Positions 1-9,963 of a DNA stretch of 64,000 bases are shown piece by piece; the first letter of the stretch is position 1, and each line of letters opens with the position of its first letter. The stretch is from Vibrio sp. B1FLJ16 (GTDB taxonomy: Bacteria; Pseudomonadota; Gammaproteobacteria; Enterobacterales; Vibrionaceae): NCBI RefSeq assembly GCF_905175385.1, contig NZ_HG992750.1, forward strand, positions 248,001-312,000, written 5' to 3'. Under the pieces are notes generated by a model. That model ran no database searches, had not been told where the DNA came from, and was given only the letters and a program-made list of their open reading frames with translations. The position numbers and the translations under genes are program-made.

Positions 1-108
1 GAATCGCCAGTTGCGGTGCCAGAACCTTCCTCGCTGGCAATATTAGGCTTTGGGTTGTTCGGTGCAGGGTTGTTACGTCGCAGGCAAAGTAAGAAGTATT
101 CAGACTAA
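1..108 (+). CDS. C-terminal end of a PEP-CTERM-anchored protein (5' end outside window)
   Basis: The window opens inside this reading frame and 35 codons remain before the stop. They encode a typical PEP-CTERM sorting tail: a VPEPSS motif, a hydrophobic segment (LAILGFGLFGAGLL) and a basic RRRQSKK end. In such proteins the tail is recognised by an exosortase, and the mature protein is exported to the surface or matrix. The tail differs from those of the six-member family at 32543-44913 (which end PEPAALSMFGAG), so this is probably a different PEP-CTERM protein. What the body does cannot be seen. A bidirectional terminator hairpin follows. Confidence 0.8.
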   Translation, partial: ESPVAVPEPSSLAILGFGLFGAGLLRRRQSKKYSD

Positions 109-148
109 CTTACAGGCTTTACTCCCGATACACTTTCTCACCTTAACT

Positions 149-178
149 AAAAAGAGCAGCTTTTATCGTTGCTCTTTT
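149..178. terminator. Bidirectional rho-independent terminator
   Basis: AAAAAGAGCA and TGCTCTTTT form a stem flanked by A and T runs, between the PEP-CTERM gene and the converging HAD gene. Confidence 0.75.
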
Positions 179-211
179 ACAGTCTTCTCCATAACGGTCA
201 ATAACTCTTAA

Positions 212-871
212 TTAATCCCAACTTAGCACCGTCCAGTTTGGCTGATTCGAATGCTCTTTCAAGCGGGGGCATGGGTTGACCAAATAGGCAAAGTCCGCGC
301 GCTGGCAGAGCGGTAAATCATTGATGGAATCAGTATAGAAATGGATTTCTGAGTATGATTCTGGCTGTGCCTCTAACCATTGTTGCAGTCTGGTGACCTT
401 TCCTTCTCTGTAGCTTGGAATCCCGGAGATTTCAGCACTGTAACTACCTTGTTGTTCAACTAAGTCGATCCCGAGGGCCGTTGGAATTCCAAGACGTTGA
501 CCAACTGCTTCAACTAAGAAAGTCACGCTAGCGGAAATGATCACCATATCGATGCCATCGCGAGTGAGTTGCTCAATCAAAGTTATGGATTGCCTAAATT
601 GTTTAGGAAGAATTTGCTTGTCTACACATTCCGTAACCAGTGTTTTTACTTGCTCAACAGGAATGTCAGACAGCGGCGCCATAGAAAACGTAAGGTAATC
701 TTCCATATCCATTTTGCCTTCAGCATAGAGTTTCATCAGACGTTGGTCTTCTTCAATGAAGTTAGGCTCCGTTGCTATGCCTTTCTCCACCAAAAATTCA
801 TTCCAAATCATCGCGCAGTCAGCGTTGATTAAGGTTTCATCCATATCAAACACGTACAAAGGTTTGGACAT
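212..871 (-). CDS. HAD-superfamily hydrolase, subfamily IB (SerB-like phosphatase)
   Basis: This is a soluble 219-residue protein with the HAD motifs in order: DMDET at residues 9-13 (Asp9 nucleophile, Asp11 acid/base), a serine-bearing ISAS motif near 112, and the Mg-binding DSIND motif near 181. Length and motif spacing match the HAD-IB group, which includes phosphoserine phosphatase and related small phosphomonoesterases. The natural substrate cannot be told from sequence, and the lack of the rest of a serine pathway argues against calling it serB. It is a single-gene unit that converges on the PEP-CTERM gene. Confidence 0.8.
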   Translation of the reverse strand: MSKPLYVFDMDETLINADCAMIWNEFLVEKGIATEPNFIEEDQRLMKLYAEGKMDMEDYLTFSMAPLSDIPVEQVKTLVTECVDKQILPKQFRQSITLIEQLTRDGIDMVIISASVTFLVEAVGQRLGIPTALGIDLVEQQGSYSAEISGIPSYREGKVTRLQQWLEAQPESYSEIHFYTDSINDLPLCQRADFAYLVNPCPRLKEHSNQPNWTVLSWD

Positions 872-1112
872 TTTATGCTCTCACTGATTGAATTTTATTT
901 ATGTCAAAGAGTAGCTTGAGGTGTCTGCTACTCCTTTGATAGTGACCCAGAATTACATTAATGCAAAGCTCGTAGTTCGGCTTTTCTTCTGAGACCGGCC
1001 TCATGATATCTTAGGAGAGGAATATGACAATTTAGAGTAGACAATTAGAAACGGAGAAGTAAGAAACTCCCGATAATGGATATACCATTACCGAGAGTCA
1101 TAGTTCGAGTGA

Positions 1113-2696
1113 CTATACTAAGCCCTGATCTTTTGCCATCTGTTTCGCTATATTTGGCGCTTTCCAAATACTTGGTAAGATGATTAAAGACACTGGTACA
1201 GCGGTAATTACGATAAACGATTGCAAGGCAGAAATACCACCTGAACCCATTGAGATGAGCGCAATAGCAACGACACCCATCATTAATCCCCAGAAGGTGC
1301 GAATTACTGCGTTGGGTTCCGTAGAGCCAGTCATGACCACACTGATAGTGTACGTCATCGAGTCTCCGGTAGTGACAATGAAGGTTGTAGTTAAGATCAG
1401 GAAAAACACTGAAATAACCATCGGGAATGGCAGTTCCGAGGTGATTGCAAGCAATACCGCCGGGAGATTAAAACCTTCAAAGGCGGATGAAATTAAGCCA
1501 GGATTATCCAGCTCAAATGACAGACCACTCCCGCCAACAATGCTAAACCAAAAACAGGTAATGAGAGGAGCAGCGATACTAATAGACATAATCAGCTGGC
1601 GGATTGTTCGACCGCGAGAAATACGTGCGATAAAGATCGCCATCATTGGACCATAACCAATGAACCAACCCCAGAAGAACACCGTCCACCAGCTAAGCCA
1701 GTCTGTATCACCACGGTAAAGTGCCATTGGTATAAAGTTATCGACCATGCGGCCAACACCCTGAATATAGCCGTCAATGATAAAGCTAGTTGGACCAACA
1801 ACCAAAATGTACCCAATCAAAAGTACGGCTAGCACAATGTTATAGCGGCTGACTATTTGAATACCTTTACTTACACCACTAAGAGCTGAAAGGGTATACA
1901 GTAAAATTGCTGCAACAATAACGCCGCTTTGAGTAACAAAGGTATCTGGTAATCCAAACAGGGAATTCAGTGCGTAGCTGATTTGCAGACCAAGAAAACC
2001 GATAGGGCCAATTGTGCCTGCTGCGACTGCGAGGATACTGCAAGCATCCGCGATGTGACCAATCCAGCCATTGATGGCCTTATCACCAAAAACAGGGTAA
2101 AGCAGAGTGCGCGGCTTTAGGGGAAGGCCTTTGTCATAGTGAAGGTGCATTAATACTATTGAAGACAGACCACCAAGGATGGCCCAGGCTAAGAATCCCC
2201 AGTGCATAAAAGACTGAGATAAGGCATTGATTGCTAGTTTTTTTGCTGGAGCTTCTCCAAAGAGTGGTGGAGCAGTAACAAAGTGAGCAATAGGCTCTGC
2301 TGCTGCCCAGAAGACACCACCACCGGCAAGTAGGGTACAGAGGACGATTGATAACCACTTGAAGTTATCAATATCAGGTTCTGCTAGGCGACCTAAACGA
2401 ACGTGACCAGTTCGTCCAAAGGCCAAAGCCAAACCAATAAGGAAATTGAGAAGAAGTAATACTTGCCAGTATGAGCCAAAATATTTTGTGGCAAAACTGA
2501 AGCCAGTGTTAACCATTGCGGTCAGAGAGTTGGTATTTGTGAGAGCAAGCAGGACGAACAGGGTCAGTAAACTACCACTTAACCAAAATACGGGGTTAGC
2601 CAGTTCGAGTCGCTTTACTAGAGATGGAGGGTGAATTGCAGCATAGTCTGCTTCCTGAATAGGAGCATGAGAGACGGTATTCGTCATATTCGACAT
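1113..2696 (-). CDS. BCCT-family transporter (betaine/choline/carnitine type)
   Basis: This is a 527-residue integral membrane protein with about 12 hydrophobic segments. It carries the tryptophan-rich BCCT signature (WWTVFFWGWFIGYGPMMAIF) in the second half, followed by the FIARISRGRTIRQ loop, and the WAAAEPIAHF stretch near residue 130. BCCT carriers import quaternary amines such as glycine betaine, choline or carnitine with Na+ or H+, commonly for osmoprotection. The substrate here is unknown. No long C-terminal osmosensing tail is visible. It stands alone. The downstream 1074-1101 region has an imperfect hairpin (TAATGG/CCATTA) without a U-run, and I see no riboswitch in the 246-bp upstream gap. 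Confidence 0.9.
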   Translation of the reverse strand: MSNMTNTVSHAPIQEADYAAIHPPSLVKRLELANPVFWLSGSLLTLFVLLALTNTNSLTAMVNTGFSFATKYFGSYWQVLLLLNFLIGLALAFGRTGHVRLGRLAEPDIDNFKWLSIVLCTLLAGGGVFWAAAEPIAHFVTAPPLFGEAPAKKLAINALSQSFMHWGFLAWAILGGLSSIVLMHLHYDKGLPLKPRTLLYPVFGDKAINGWIGHIADACSILAVAAGTIGPIGFLGLQISYALNSLFGLPDTFVTQSGVIVAAILLYTLSALSGVSKGIQIVSRYNIVLAVLLIGYILVVGPTSFIIDGYIQGVGRMVDNFIPMALYRGDTDWLSWWTVFFWGWFIGYGPMMAIFIARISRGRTIRQLIMSISIAAPLITCFWFSIVGGSGLSFELDNPGLISSAFEGFNLPAVLLAITSELPFPMVISVFFLILTTTFIVTTGDSMTYTISVVMTGSTEPNAVIRTFWGLMMGVVAIALISMGSGGISALQSFIVITAVPVSLIILPSIWKAPNIAKQMAKDQGLV

Positions 2697-2942
2697 AAGT
2701 ACTTCGCTTTTTAGGGCTCGAAAGCCGTGTATTTCCCTAACATCAAATCAGTGAAAAGTGTGAGGGTGTTCAAAAAACCGGTGATACTAACACGTCGAGA
2801 AAACGAATATAACCTTAGATTCAGAGCCTCTGTTTTCTTCTTAATCAAACTCTTGATTTACAGTAGATGAGAAGGCGAAGCTATAGCGTAAACAGGAGTG
2901 ATTACTGCACATTCATGCTCATCGCGTGGAGCCATTTAAGGG

Positions 2943-3197
2943 TTACTTAAGTTTTCGATGAATACGATACCCAAAAACATAGCCAATATAGAACATTGCT
3001 GTAAGAGTAATTAACGCAACAGCATAAGAAAGAACTTTGTTCAGCCCGAGTCCAAAAGCGAAGATGAAAGCAATCCCGTTGATGGCTTCTACGGGAAATT
3101 GATACCACGCAGTATGGACGGAAGATCCAAAAAGCAGCAATGTAATGAGTAAAAAGATCATGCCGCCTAGTAAGCCGAACCATCTGCTATTGTTCAT
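2943..3197 (-). CDS. Small membrane protein of unknown function
   Basis: This is an 84-residue protein beginning MNNSRWFG, with three hydrophobic segments (roughly residues 7-26, 36-52 and 55-77) and a basic end, HRKLK. I chose the internal ATG at 3197 because a GAG-rich stretch precedes it; an alternative start four codons upstream is possible. I do not recognise a family. It sits alone between the BCCT transporter and a divergent binding-protein gene. Confidence 0.5.
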   Translation of the reverse strand: MNNSRWFGLLGGMIFLLITLLLFGSSVHTAWYQFPVEAINGIAFIFAFGLGLNKVLSYAVALITLTAMFYIGYVFGYRIHRKLK

Positions 3198-3424
3198 TTT
3201 TAATCTCAAGTGTTACCTAAGTAACGTAACAAAATATTTCAAAATAGAGATTATATACCTAAATGACTTCGAGACGCCCGTGTTTTGGACGTTTAGAAAG
3301 TCGTAGGATTCAATAAATATTTTTGCTTTTAAAGATTAATTAATTTTTCTTTTAATTGTTTAATTATTAACTAATTATGCACCCGAATCCCAGCGCGTCG
3401 CTGGACTGGTTTGGACTACATACC

Positions 3425-4459
3425 ATGAAATTTATCATCAAAGGATTGGGGCTGAGTGCACTTGTTCTCAGCATGTTTTCTCATGCAGAAAGCAAAACAT
3501 TGAACGTTTATGCATGGGGCGGCTATTTGCCGGAAGCGTCATTAAAAGCATTTGAGAAACAAGAAGGTGTGACGGTTAACTATTCGACCTTTGAGAATAA
3601 TGAATCAATGTACACCAAGCTAAAACTAGTCAAAGGCACTGGTTATGACGTTGTGTTTGCTTCTGCCTATTTCATTGAAAAAATGGGAAGAGAAGGGTTA
3701 CTTGCTCAGATCAACCATGCTCAGGTCTCAAACATGCAAGACACGATGCAAGGTTTGTTAGGGCAAGCTCACGATCCTAAAAATGACTACTCGCTGCCGT
3801 ACATTTGGGGTGTTACCGGGATCAGTTACAACGAATCCATGGTAGAGCAACCAGTCACAAAATGGGCTGACTTATGGGATGCGCAGTACGAGCAACAAGT
3901 GATGTTAATTGATGATATTCGCGACGTGTTCGGTATGGCTTTGAAAATGAACGGTCATAGTGTGAACAGCAAAAATGAAGCGGAAATCAAACAGGCATAT
4001 GAGTCGTTAGTGGCGTTGAAAAATAACGTATTGTTGTACAACTCTGATGCACCGCAAGTTCCATATGTGTCTGGCGAAACGTCTGCCGGAATGCAGTGGA
4101 ACGGTAATGCTTTTCAAGGGCAGGTAGAAATGCCCGAGCTGAAGTTTGTCATGCCGGAAGAAGGTGCAGTGCTGTGGATGGATAACTTCACTATTCCGTC
4201 AGGCAGTAAAAATAAGGCGTTAGCGCATAAGTTTATTAACTTCATGTACCAGCCTGAAAATCAGGCTGAAATCGTTAACAGCCTTGGGTACGCTTCTGCA
4301 ACCAATGCGGGACGTAATTTGTTGCCGGATGAACTGAAAAATAATCTGACTATTTTCCCTTCCGAAGACGATATGAGAAAAGGCGAGTTTATTAATGATG
4401 TCGGCGCTGAAACGTTGGCGATTTACGAGACTTACTGGCAACGACTACGAAATCAATAA
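3425..4459 (+). CDS. Periplasmic polyamine-type ABC substrate-binding protein (PotD/PotF-like)
   Basis: The protein starts with a signal peptide (MKFIIKGLGLSALVLS... cleaved after SHAES). The body has the PotD/PotF pattern: LNVYAWGGYLPE at the mature N-terminus, GTGYDVVFASAYF, LPYIWGVTGISYN, and WMDNFTIPSGSKNK near the C-terminus. Family members bind spermidine, putrescine or related polyamines in the periplasm and deliver them to an ABC permease or a sensor. I chose ATG 3425 rather than an upstream in-frame ATG at 3377 because only 3425 puts the signal peptide at the N-terminus. No permease or ATPase gene is adjacent, so it must work with components elsewhere or as a sensory protein. The upstream 200 bp is very AT-rich. 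Confidence 0.8.
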   Translation: MKFIIKGLGLSALVLSMFSHAESKTLNVYAWGGYLPEASLKAFEKQEGVTVNYSTFENNESMYTKLKLVKGTGYDVVFASAYFIEKMGREGLLAQINHAQVSNMQDTMQGLLGQAHDPKNDYSLPYIWGVTGISYNESMVEQPVTKWADLWDAQYEQQVMLIDDIRDVFGMALKMNGHSVNSKNEAEIKQAYESLVALKNNVLLYNSDAPQVPYVSGETSAGMQWNGNAFQGQVEMPELKFVMPEEGAVLWMDNFTIPSGSKNKALAHKFINFMYQPENQAEIVNSLGYASATNAGRNLLPDELKNNLTIFPSEDDMRKGEFINDVGAETLAIYETYWQRLRNQ

Positions 4460-4552
4460 TGCCTTGTGGGAGCTGGACTCCGTTGGCTGGCTAATGTGCC
4501 AGTCAACGGCTAACTCAGATACCCGGCGTCAAGTGAATTACGAAGTTGTGTA

Positions 4553-5332
4553 TTACTGCGAACTAGTCAACTCTTCAATGACCCAGTATTTAGAACCTGA
4601 CACGTTTGCATCAAAAAGCAAACCTTTGGAGTTCAGTTGATAAACGGCGACATTGTTATTGATATGTGCAGCGAGCTCATCGGCTTGCTCCCCTGCAACC
4701 GCAGAGGCTTTACTGGAAGCGTCCCAGCCGTCACTAATGAAAGCGTCGAAATCTTCTTTATTCTCGAATAGGACGACCTGCTGGTAGAACTTGCCCCCAA
4801 GACCAAGTGCTACTCCCATGCCAAACATATTCATGTACGTGCGTTTTCCGGTCTCTTTATTGACAGCAACACCGGAGCCAGAATCAGCATGGAACAATAA
4901 AGATAGCGCTCGCGAGTCAAACACAGCATAACCATAGGCGCGATCATAGATTGCTTTGGATTCTGGTTGCTCGTTAAATAGTTTGAAAAGGGTACTGTCA
5001 GCCATTAAATCGACCGCTTGACGAGCCTCTTCCGGTGTATCGCCTTCCATTAGTTCATCAATTTTTTTGTCTGCAATATCAATCCATTCTTTACTTTTTT
5101 CAATACTCGCGTCTGTCCATTCACCAGCCGTGTTTATCGCTTCTTCTGACCAGTTCATGAAATCTTGCCAAGCTTGTTTGGAAAACGTTTTAGTGCTGTC
5201 CCATGCCTCTTGCGCACCTTCTGCAACCGCTTCTCCCAGCTCGGACATTTTTTCGGAAATCTTATCCCAGTCGGCGTGGGCGGGAGAGCTGAGGAACAGT
5301 AATGTAGTTAGGAGAGCAACTGGTTTTTTCAT
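4553..5332 (-). CDS. Secreted SYLF/YSC84-domain lipid-binding-like protein
   Basis: A signal peptide (MKKPVALLTTLLFLSSPAHA) is followed by an amphipathic acidic helical stretch of about 80 residues, rich in Trp/Glu/Lys. The C-terminal half matches the SYLF (YSC84) fold: YAVFDSRALSLLFHADSGSG, GMGVALGLGGKFYQQVVLFEN, and AYQLNS-type strands near the end. SYLF domains in eukaryotes bind phosphoinositides; the role of bacterial periplasmic versions is unknown. I chose ATG 5332 because it gives the signal peptide directly. It is a single gene, divergent from nothing recognisable. Confidence 0.7.
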   Translation of the reverse strand: MKKPVALLTTLLFLSSPAHADWDKISEKMSELGEAVAEGAQEAWDSTKTFSKQAWQDFMNWSEEAINTAGEWTDASIEKSKEWIDIADKKIDELMEGDTPEEARQAVDLMADSTLFKLFNEQPESKAIYDRAYGYAVFDSRALSLLFHADSGSGVAVNKETGKRTYMNMFGMGVALGLGGKFYQQVVLFENKEDFDAFISDGWDASSKASAVAGEQADELAAHINNNVAVYQLNSKGLLFDANVSGSKYWVIEELTSSQ

Positions 5333-5468
5333 TAACTTCAATCTCTTGAGACATGGATGTCTTAACATTTTAGGTGAAATTGAGCAGAGGGAAAATTACA
5401 TATCACTAAAGGTTGAGAATGTTGTCACGATTTGAATTAATATTGACATAAAGCTTTGTTGCTGAATA

Positions 5469-5501
5469 CAAAAAGCCCCCAAATCTAGGTTTGAGGGCTT
5501 C
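5469..5501 (-). terminator. Terminator of ppsA
   Basis: Read on the minus strand, AAGCCCTCAAA pairs with TTTGGGGGCTT and is followed by a T-run, 23 bp after the ppsA stop. Confidence 0.85.
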
Positions 5502-5523
5502 TATTGATTCAGTTTCTAACGGG

Positions 5524-7893
5524 TTACTTGCTAACTTTACCTAACTGTAACCAGGTATCGATAACCGTGTCCGGGTTAAGAGATACAGAGCTGATGCCTT
5601 GCTCCATCAACCATTCCGCTAGGTCTTCATGGTCAGAAGGGCCCTGGCCACAAATGCCTACGTATTTACCTGCTTTGGTTGCTGCGTCGATCGCCATTTT
5701 CAGCATCACTTTGACGGCTGCGTTACGCTCATCAAACAGGTGAGCTACGTCGCCGGAGTCACGATCCAGACCAAGTGTAAGCTGAGTCATGTCGTTTGAG
5801 CCAATAGAGAAACCATCGAAGTACTTCAGGAACTCATCAGCCAAAACAGCGTTCGAAGGAAGTTCACACATCATGATGACTTTAAGACCCTGGTCGCCAC
5901 GGCGCAGATCAAACTTAGCTAACAGATCGATAACCGACGCTGCTTCGCTTGGAGTACGAACGAATGGGATCATGATTTCTACGTTTTTCAGCCCCATTTC
6001 GTTACGAACGCGTTTGATTGCCTGAGTTTCCAGTTCGAAACAGTCTTCAAACACCGGTGAGATGTAACGAGATGCACCGCGGAAGCCCAGCATAGGGTTC
6101 TCTTCATGTGGTTCGTAAGCTTTTCCGCCAACCAAGTTACTGTATTCGTTCGACTTAAAGTCAGACATACGAACGATAACGCGTTTTGGCCAGAATGCAG
6201 AAGCGATAGTTGCGATACCTTCTGTCAGCTTACTTACGTAGAAGTCGATAGGATCTTTGTATCCACGGATGCGATCAGTGATTTCAGCTTTCAGCTCATC
6301 GCTTTGAGCGTCAAAGTTCAGTAGCGCTTTAGGGTGAATACCAATCATCTTGTTGATGATGAATTCAAGACGCGCAAGGCCAACACCTTCGTTCGGAATC
6401 TGAGCAAAGTCGAACGCGCGGTCTGGGTTACCGACGTTCATCATTACTTTAGTCGGCAGAAGTGGCAGCTCGTCTACTGAAGAACGTTTAACTTCAAACT
6501 CCAGATCGCCTTGGTAAACGTAACCCGTTTCACCTTCGGCGCAAGATACGGTTACTTCGATACCGTCTGTCAACTTGCTGGTGGCATCGCCACAGCCAAC
6601 GATTGCTGGGATACCAAGCTCACGTGCGATGATCGCTGCGTGACAGGTACGGCCGCCACGGTTGGTTACGATAGCTGACGCTTTCTTCATTACTGGTTCC
6701 CAGTCCGGGTCAGTCATGTCGGTAACCAGAACGTCACCGTCTTGAACCAGTGACATTTGATCCAGAGAATCAACCAAACGTACTGTGCCTTTACCGATGC
6801 GCTGACCGATTGCACGACCTTCAATCAAAACGTCTGCTTTGTTGTTTAGCTCGTAACGCTCAATTACGTTCTTCTCGCTTTGAGAACATACCGTCTCTGG
6901 GCGTGCCTGAACGATGTAAAGCTTGCCGTCGATACCATCTTTCGCCCACTCAATGTCCATTGGACGCTGGTAGTGCTTCTCGATGATCATCGCTTGTTTT
7001 GCAAGCTCTTTAATTTCTTCGTCATTCAAAGAGAAGTGGTTACGTTCTTCATCTGACGTGTCAATAATGTCTACTTGTTTACCGATCTCTTGGTTGTTTG
7101 AGTAGATCATTTTGATCTGCTTAGATCCAAACGTTTTCTTAACGATCGGGTGCTCACCAGCCTCTAATAGTGGCTTATGAACGTAGAACTCGTCCGGGTT
7201 AACTGCGCCCTGAACAACCATCTCGCCCAGACCCCAAGAAGAAGTGATGAATACTACTTGGTCGAAGCCAGATTCTGTGTCCAGAGTGAACATAACACCA
7301 GAAGACGCTTTGTCTGAACGCACCATGCGCTGGATACCCGCTGAAAGCGAGATACCGCGGTGGTCGAAGCCTTGGTGTACACGGTATGAGATAGCACGGT
7401 CATTAAACAGAGAGGCATAAACGTGCTTAGTTGCTTCCAGTACAGCGTCAATACCTTTCACGTTAAGGAACGTTTCTTGCTGGCCTGCAAAGGATGCATC
7501 CGGAAGGTCTTCCGCTGTCGCAGAAGAGCGAACTGCGACTGAAAGTTCAGGGTTACCTTCAATCAGTTCTTGATAGTTTTCGCGGATGTCTTGTTCAAGA
7601 TCTGCCGGGAAAGGGGCATCTAATACCCATTGACGGATGGCTGCACCTGTCTTACGCAGGGCTTCTACATCTTCGACATCCAGTTCATCGAGTAATTGGT
7701 GGATACGCTCATCTAATCCTTCGTGGTCAAGGAACTTATTGAACGCATAGGAAGTTGTCGCAAAACCGTTTGGAACCGAAACGCCAACGTTAGCCAGGTT
7801 AGAAACCATTTCACCAAGCGAAGCGTTCTTACCGCCGACTTTGTCGACATCATTCATGGATAGGCCATTGAACCAGAGGGTGTTCTTTTGCAT
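5524..7893 (-). CDS. ppsA: Phosphoenolpyruvate synthase
   Basis: PpsA converts pyruvate, ATP and water to PEP, AMP and phosphate, opening gluconeogenesis from pyruvate or lactate. The 789-residue protein has the full three-part order: N-terminal ATP-grasp domain ([11 protein letters not shown] near residue 20, [20 protein letters not shown]), central phosphohistidine swivel ([18 protein letters not shown]), and the C-terminal PEP-utilising TIM barrel ending with the catalytic-Cys motif [11 protein letters not shown] chose ATG 7893 because a GGAGAAAGA ribosome site lies just upstream; an ATG six codons earlier lacks one. The regulator gene ppsR is divergently transcribed 340 bp away. The lactate genes lldPD in the same window could feed pyruvate to it. 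Confidence 0.96.
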   Translation of the reverse strand: MQKNTLWFNGLSMNDVDKVGGKNASLGEMVSNLANVGVSVPNGFATTSYAFNKFLDHEGLDERIHQLLDELDVEDVEALRKTGAAIRQWVLDAPFPADLEQDIRENYQELIEGNPELSVAVRSSATAEDLPDASFAGQQETFLNVKGIDAVLEATKHVYASLFNDRAISYRVHQGFDHRGISLSAGIQRMVRSDKASSGVMFTLDTESGFDQVVFITSSWGLGEMVVQGAVNPDEFYVHKPLLEAGEHPIVKKTFGSKQIKMIYSNNQEIGKQVDIIDTSDEERNHFSLNDEEIKELAKQAMIIEKHYQRPMDIEWAKDGIDGKLYIVQARPETVCSQSEKNVIERYELNNKADVLIEGRAIGQRIGKGTVRLVDSLDQMSLVQDGDVLVTDMTDPDWEPVMKKASAIVTNRGGRTCHAAIIARELGIPAIVGCGDATSKLTDGIEVTVSCAEGETGYVYQGDLEFEVKRSSVDELPLLPTKVMMNVGNPDRAFDFAQIPNEGVGLARLEFIINKMIGIHPKALLNFDAQSDELKAEITDRIRGYKDPIDFYVSKLTEGIATIASAFWPKRVIVRMSDFKSNEYSNLVGGKAYEPHEENPMLGFRGASRYISPVFEDCFELETQAIKRVRNEMGLKNVEIMIPFVRTPSEAASVIDLLAKFDLRRGDQGLKVIMMCELPSNAVLADEFLKYFDGFSIGSNDMTQLTLGLDRDSGDVAHLFDERNAAVKVMLKMAIDAATKAGKYVGICGQGPSDHEDLAEWLMEQGISSVSLNPDTVIDTWLQLGKVSK

Positions 7894-8233
7894 GTCTTTC
7901 TCCAGAAACATTGCAGCTTTTGTAGGGGGACTTAAGTCAATCTAAACAAATGCTTACTCGTTATTGCTCGTTAAAAGTACTGCTGGCTTTTTTATAAATT
8001 GAGTAATCATATTAATGAGTTACAACAAACTATAATTGGCTATGAGCGACTTTTCCTGTGCAATTTTCGACTATTGATTTGTTCAGGTTGATTTCAAAGG
8101 CAATCGATTACGTTCCAGCCCAAAAAAACTCAACGAATTTTCAAAGCTGTGGTGAACCTAACTGAAAGCCAAATTGATTTATTAATATTATGTTTACCAT
8201 CCTACTCAAATGATTTTGAAATATTAAACAAAA
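7894..8233. promoter_or_regulatory. Divergent ppsA/ppsR control region
   Basis: This 340-bp gap must hold both promoters. The only palindrome I notice is AATCGATT (8102-8109) inside GGCAATCGATTACG. It is only loosely like Cra (FruR) sites, which control ppsA in Escherichia coli; the assignment is a guess. Confidence 0.35.
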
Positions 8234-9067
8234 ATGCAAACAAATACCCAAAGTCGTGATGTGTTCTATGTTTCTGATGGTACGGCAATAACATGTGAGA
8301 CATTAGGCCATGTTGTTCTCGGTCAATTTCCGTTCACTCCTAATCAAAAAACCTTTCCTTTTGTTGAAACGCCGAGCAAAGCTTTGGATGTGGTCAGAGA
8401 AATTGATACTTCCTACCGCCGAAATGGGGTCAAACCTTTGGTGTTTTTCTCGATTGTTGTCCCAGAAGTCCGTGAAATGCTCTTAGCTGCACCAGCTTTC
8501 AGCTACGATGTGCTTGAAAGCATTGTACAAAAAGTTCAGGATGATACTCAGATGGCGCCAGTACCAAAGTTGCAACGTTCCCGTAGTGTGGGGCGGGACT
8601 CGGATACTTACTTCGATCGTATCGCTGCGATTGAATACACGCTGGCACATGATGATGGCATCACATTAAAAGGCTTAGATCAGGCCGATATCATCCTGCT
8701 TGGTGTATCGCGCAGTGGCAAAACCCCGACCAGTTTATACATGGCGATGCAGTTTGGTTTAAGAGTTGTGAACTATCCGTTTATTGCCGAAGACGTGAAA
8801 ATGCTGCGTTTGCTGCCGGAGTTTGAAGTACACCGCCACAAGCTGTTTGGATTGACGATCACTCCGGAGCGTTTGAATGAAATTCGTGAGAACCGCTTAT
8901 CGGGCAGTGATTACGCCAGTGAAGAGCAGTGCAAACTGGAACTGAATACGGTTGAATCCTTGTTCAGAAGAGAGGCGATTCCTTACATCAATACATCTTC
9001 GCTTTCGGTTGAGGAAATTTCGACACGCATTCTTGAAAGAGCAGGTATGAAGCGTCGCATGTTTTAA
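8234..9067 (+). CDS. ppsR: PEP synthase regulatory protein (bifunctional kinase/pyrophosphorylase)
   Basis: This 277-residue protein belongs to the DUF299 family, whose members switch PEP synthase off by ADP-dependent phosphorylation of the threonine beside the catalytic histidine, and on again by Pi-dependent pyrophosphorylation. The family opening [16 protein letters not shown] is at residues 11-26, the P-loop-like [11 protein letters not shown] is near residue 155, and the [18 protein letters not shown] stretch follows near 210. Length is normal. Its divergent pairing with ppsA is the usual gammaproteobacterial arrangement and supports the assignment over the related PPDK regulator. Confidence 0.95.
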   Translation: MQTNTQSRDVFYVSDGTAITCETLGHVVLGQFPFTPNQKTFPFVETPSKALDVVREIDTSYRRNGVKPLVFFSIVVPEVREMLLAAPAFSYDVLESIVQKVQDDTQMAPVPKLQRSRSVGRDSDTYFDRIAAIEYTLAHDDGITLKGLDQADIILLGVSRSGKTPTSLYMAMQFGLRVVNYPFIAEDVKMLRLLPEFEVHRHKLFGLTITPERLNEIRENRLSGSDYASEEQCKLELNTVESLFRREAIPYINTSSLSVEEISTRILERAGMKRRMF

Positions 9068-9076
9068 GTGTTAGCT

Positions 9077-9141
9077 GTTGACGCTGTTGCGTCAACGCTG
9101 TTGTGCTCGATCGTAGAGTGAGTGTTAGGGCTCTACGATCG
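9077..9141. terminator. Two consecutive perfect hairpins between convergent ppsR and frnE-like genes
   Basis: GTTGACGC/GCGTCAAC (9077-9096) is followed by an 11-bp perfect stem CGATCGTAGAG/CTCTACGATCG (9108-9141). Neither has a clear U-run, so termination is inferred from position between converging genes. Confidence 0.5.
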
Positions 9142-9165
9142 AATTGGTCAGAGGAGCGATGCAGC

Positions 9166-9819
9166 CTAAGATTGTGCTTCCTGAAGTAACTCCTTCAAAA
9201 CTCTTTTGTAGCTTTCCTGAGGATGCGCTCCGGTTAGTGCCGTTTTTCTATTGAAAATGACCGTTGGAACACTTGAGATACCCATTTGATACCACTGTGC
9301 CTCTGTGCTTCTTATCTTCTCTCGTATAGCGGTATCCGACAGTGCCTGCATTACTTCTTGTTTAAACATTCCGACTTTTTCTGCTTCGTCGAGCAGTGTA
9401 TTCAAATCTGAAATATCTTTTCTTTCGCTAAAGAATGCGGAGAATAATCGCAGCTTAAGTTCCGTTTGTTTTCCTTGGTCGCGCGCTAAGTCAAGCAGGA
9501 CATGTGCATCGAGCGTGTTAACCATTTTCATTTCATCAAAGTAGTTAAACTCAAACCCATACTTCGCACCTTGTTCAGTAATATTCGCTTGTGTCTTGTC
9601 ACTGTCTTGTTTGGATGCACCATACTTGCGTGCAATGTGCTCGCGCAGCCCCTCTCCCTCTGCTGGCATATCTGGATTCAGTTCAAAAGGTTGCCACTCA
9701 ATGTCAACTTTATCTTGTATGCCTAACTCATCAATAGCAGCCATGAGGTGTTTATAACCTATTACACACCATGGACAAACGACATCGGAGATAATGTCTA
9801 ATTTAATTCTGTTGTTCAT
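9166..9819 (-). CDS. DsbA-family (FrnE-like) thiol oxidoreductase
   Basis: This 217-residue protein is without a signal peptide and is probably cytoplasmic. The thioredoxin-fold active site CPWC is at residues 15-18 within ISDVVCPWCVIG. The all-helical insertion (FNYFDEMKMVNTLDAHVLLDLA) and the cis-Pro loop GISSVPTVIFN near residue 185 follow. The closest described family is FrnE / 2-hydroxychromene-2-carboxylate isomerase-like DsbA proteins, often implicated in oxidative-stress tolerance. The substrate is unknown. It is convergent with ppsR. Confidence 0.85.
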   Translation of the reverse strand: MNNRIKLDIISDVVCPWCVIGYKHLMAAIDELGIQDKVDIEWQPFELNPDMPAEGEGLREHIARKYGASKQDSDKTQANITEQGAKYGFEFNYFDEMKMVNTLDAHVLLDLARDQGKQTELKLRLFSAFFSERKDISDLNTLLDEAEKVGMFKQEVMQALSDTAIREKIRSTEAQWYQMGISSVPTVIFNRKTALTGAHPQESYKRVLKELLQEAQS

Positions 9820-9963
9820 TCTTTACCTTAACCGGGAAAAGTCTCTCTACTAAAATGTTCTAGATTAATAATGACTATTTATTTTTGACCAAGCACATTG
9901 TTCAATCATCATAACAGCCGAGCTCGCTTTACACAGATAGCATTTTTAACTAGGTGGAAATTT

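Noticed and set aside
569..832. Plus-strand frame opposite the HAD gene, and many similar opposite-strand frames
   Set aside because: They lie wholly within well supported genes and have no motifs or ribosome sites of their own.
2697..2942. Glycine or other riboswitch before the BCCT transporter gene
   Set aside because: I could not find the conserved glycine-aptamer blocks on the minus strand; no stable terminator-like switch is visible either.
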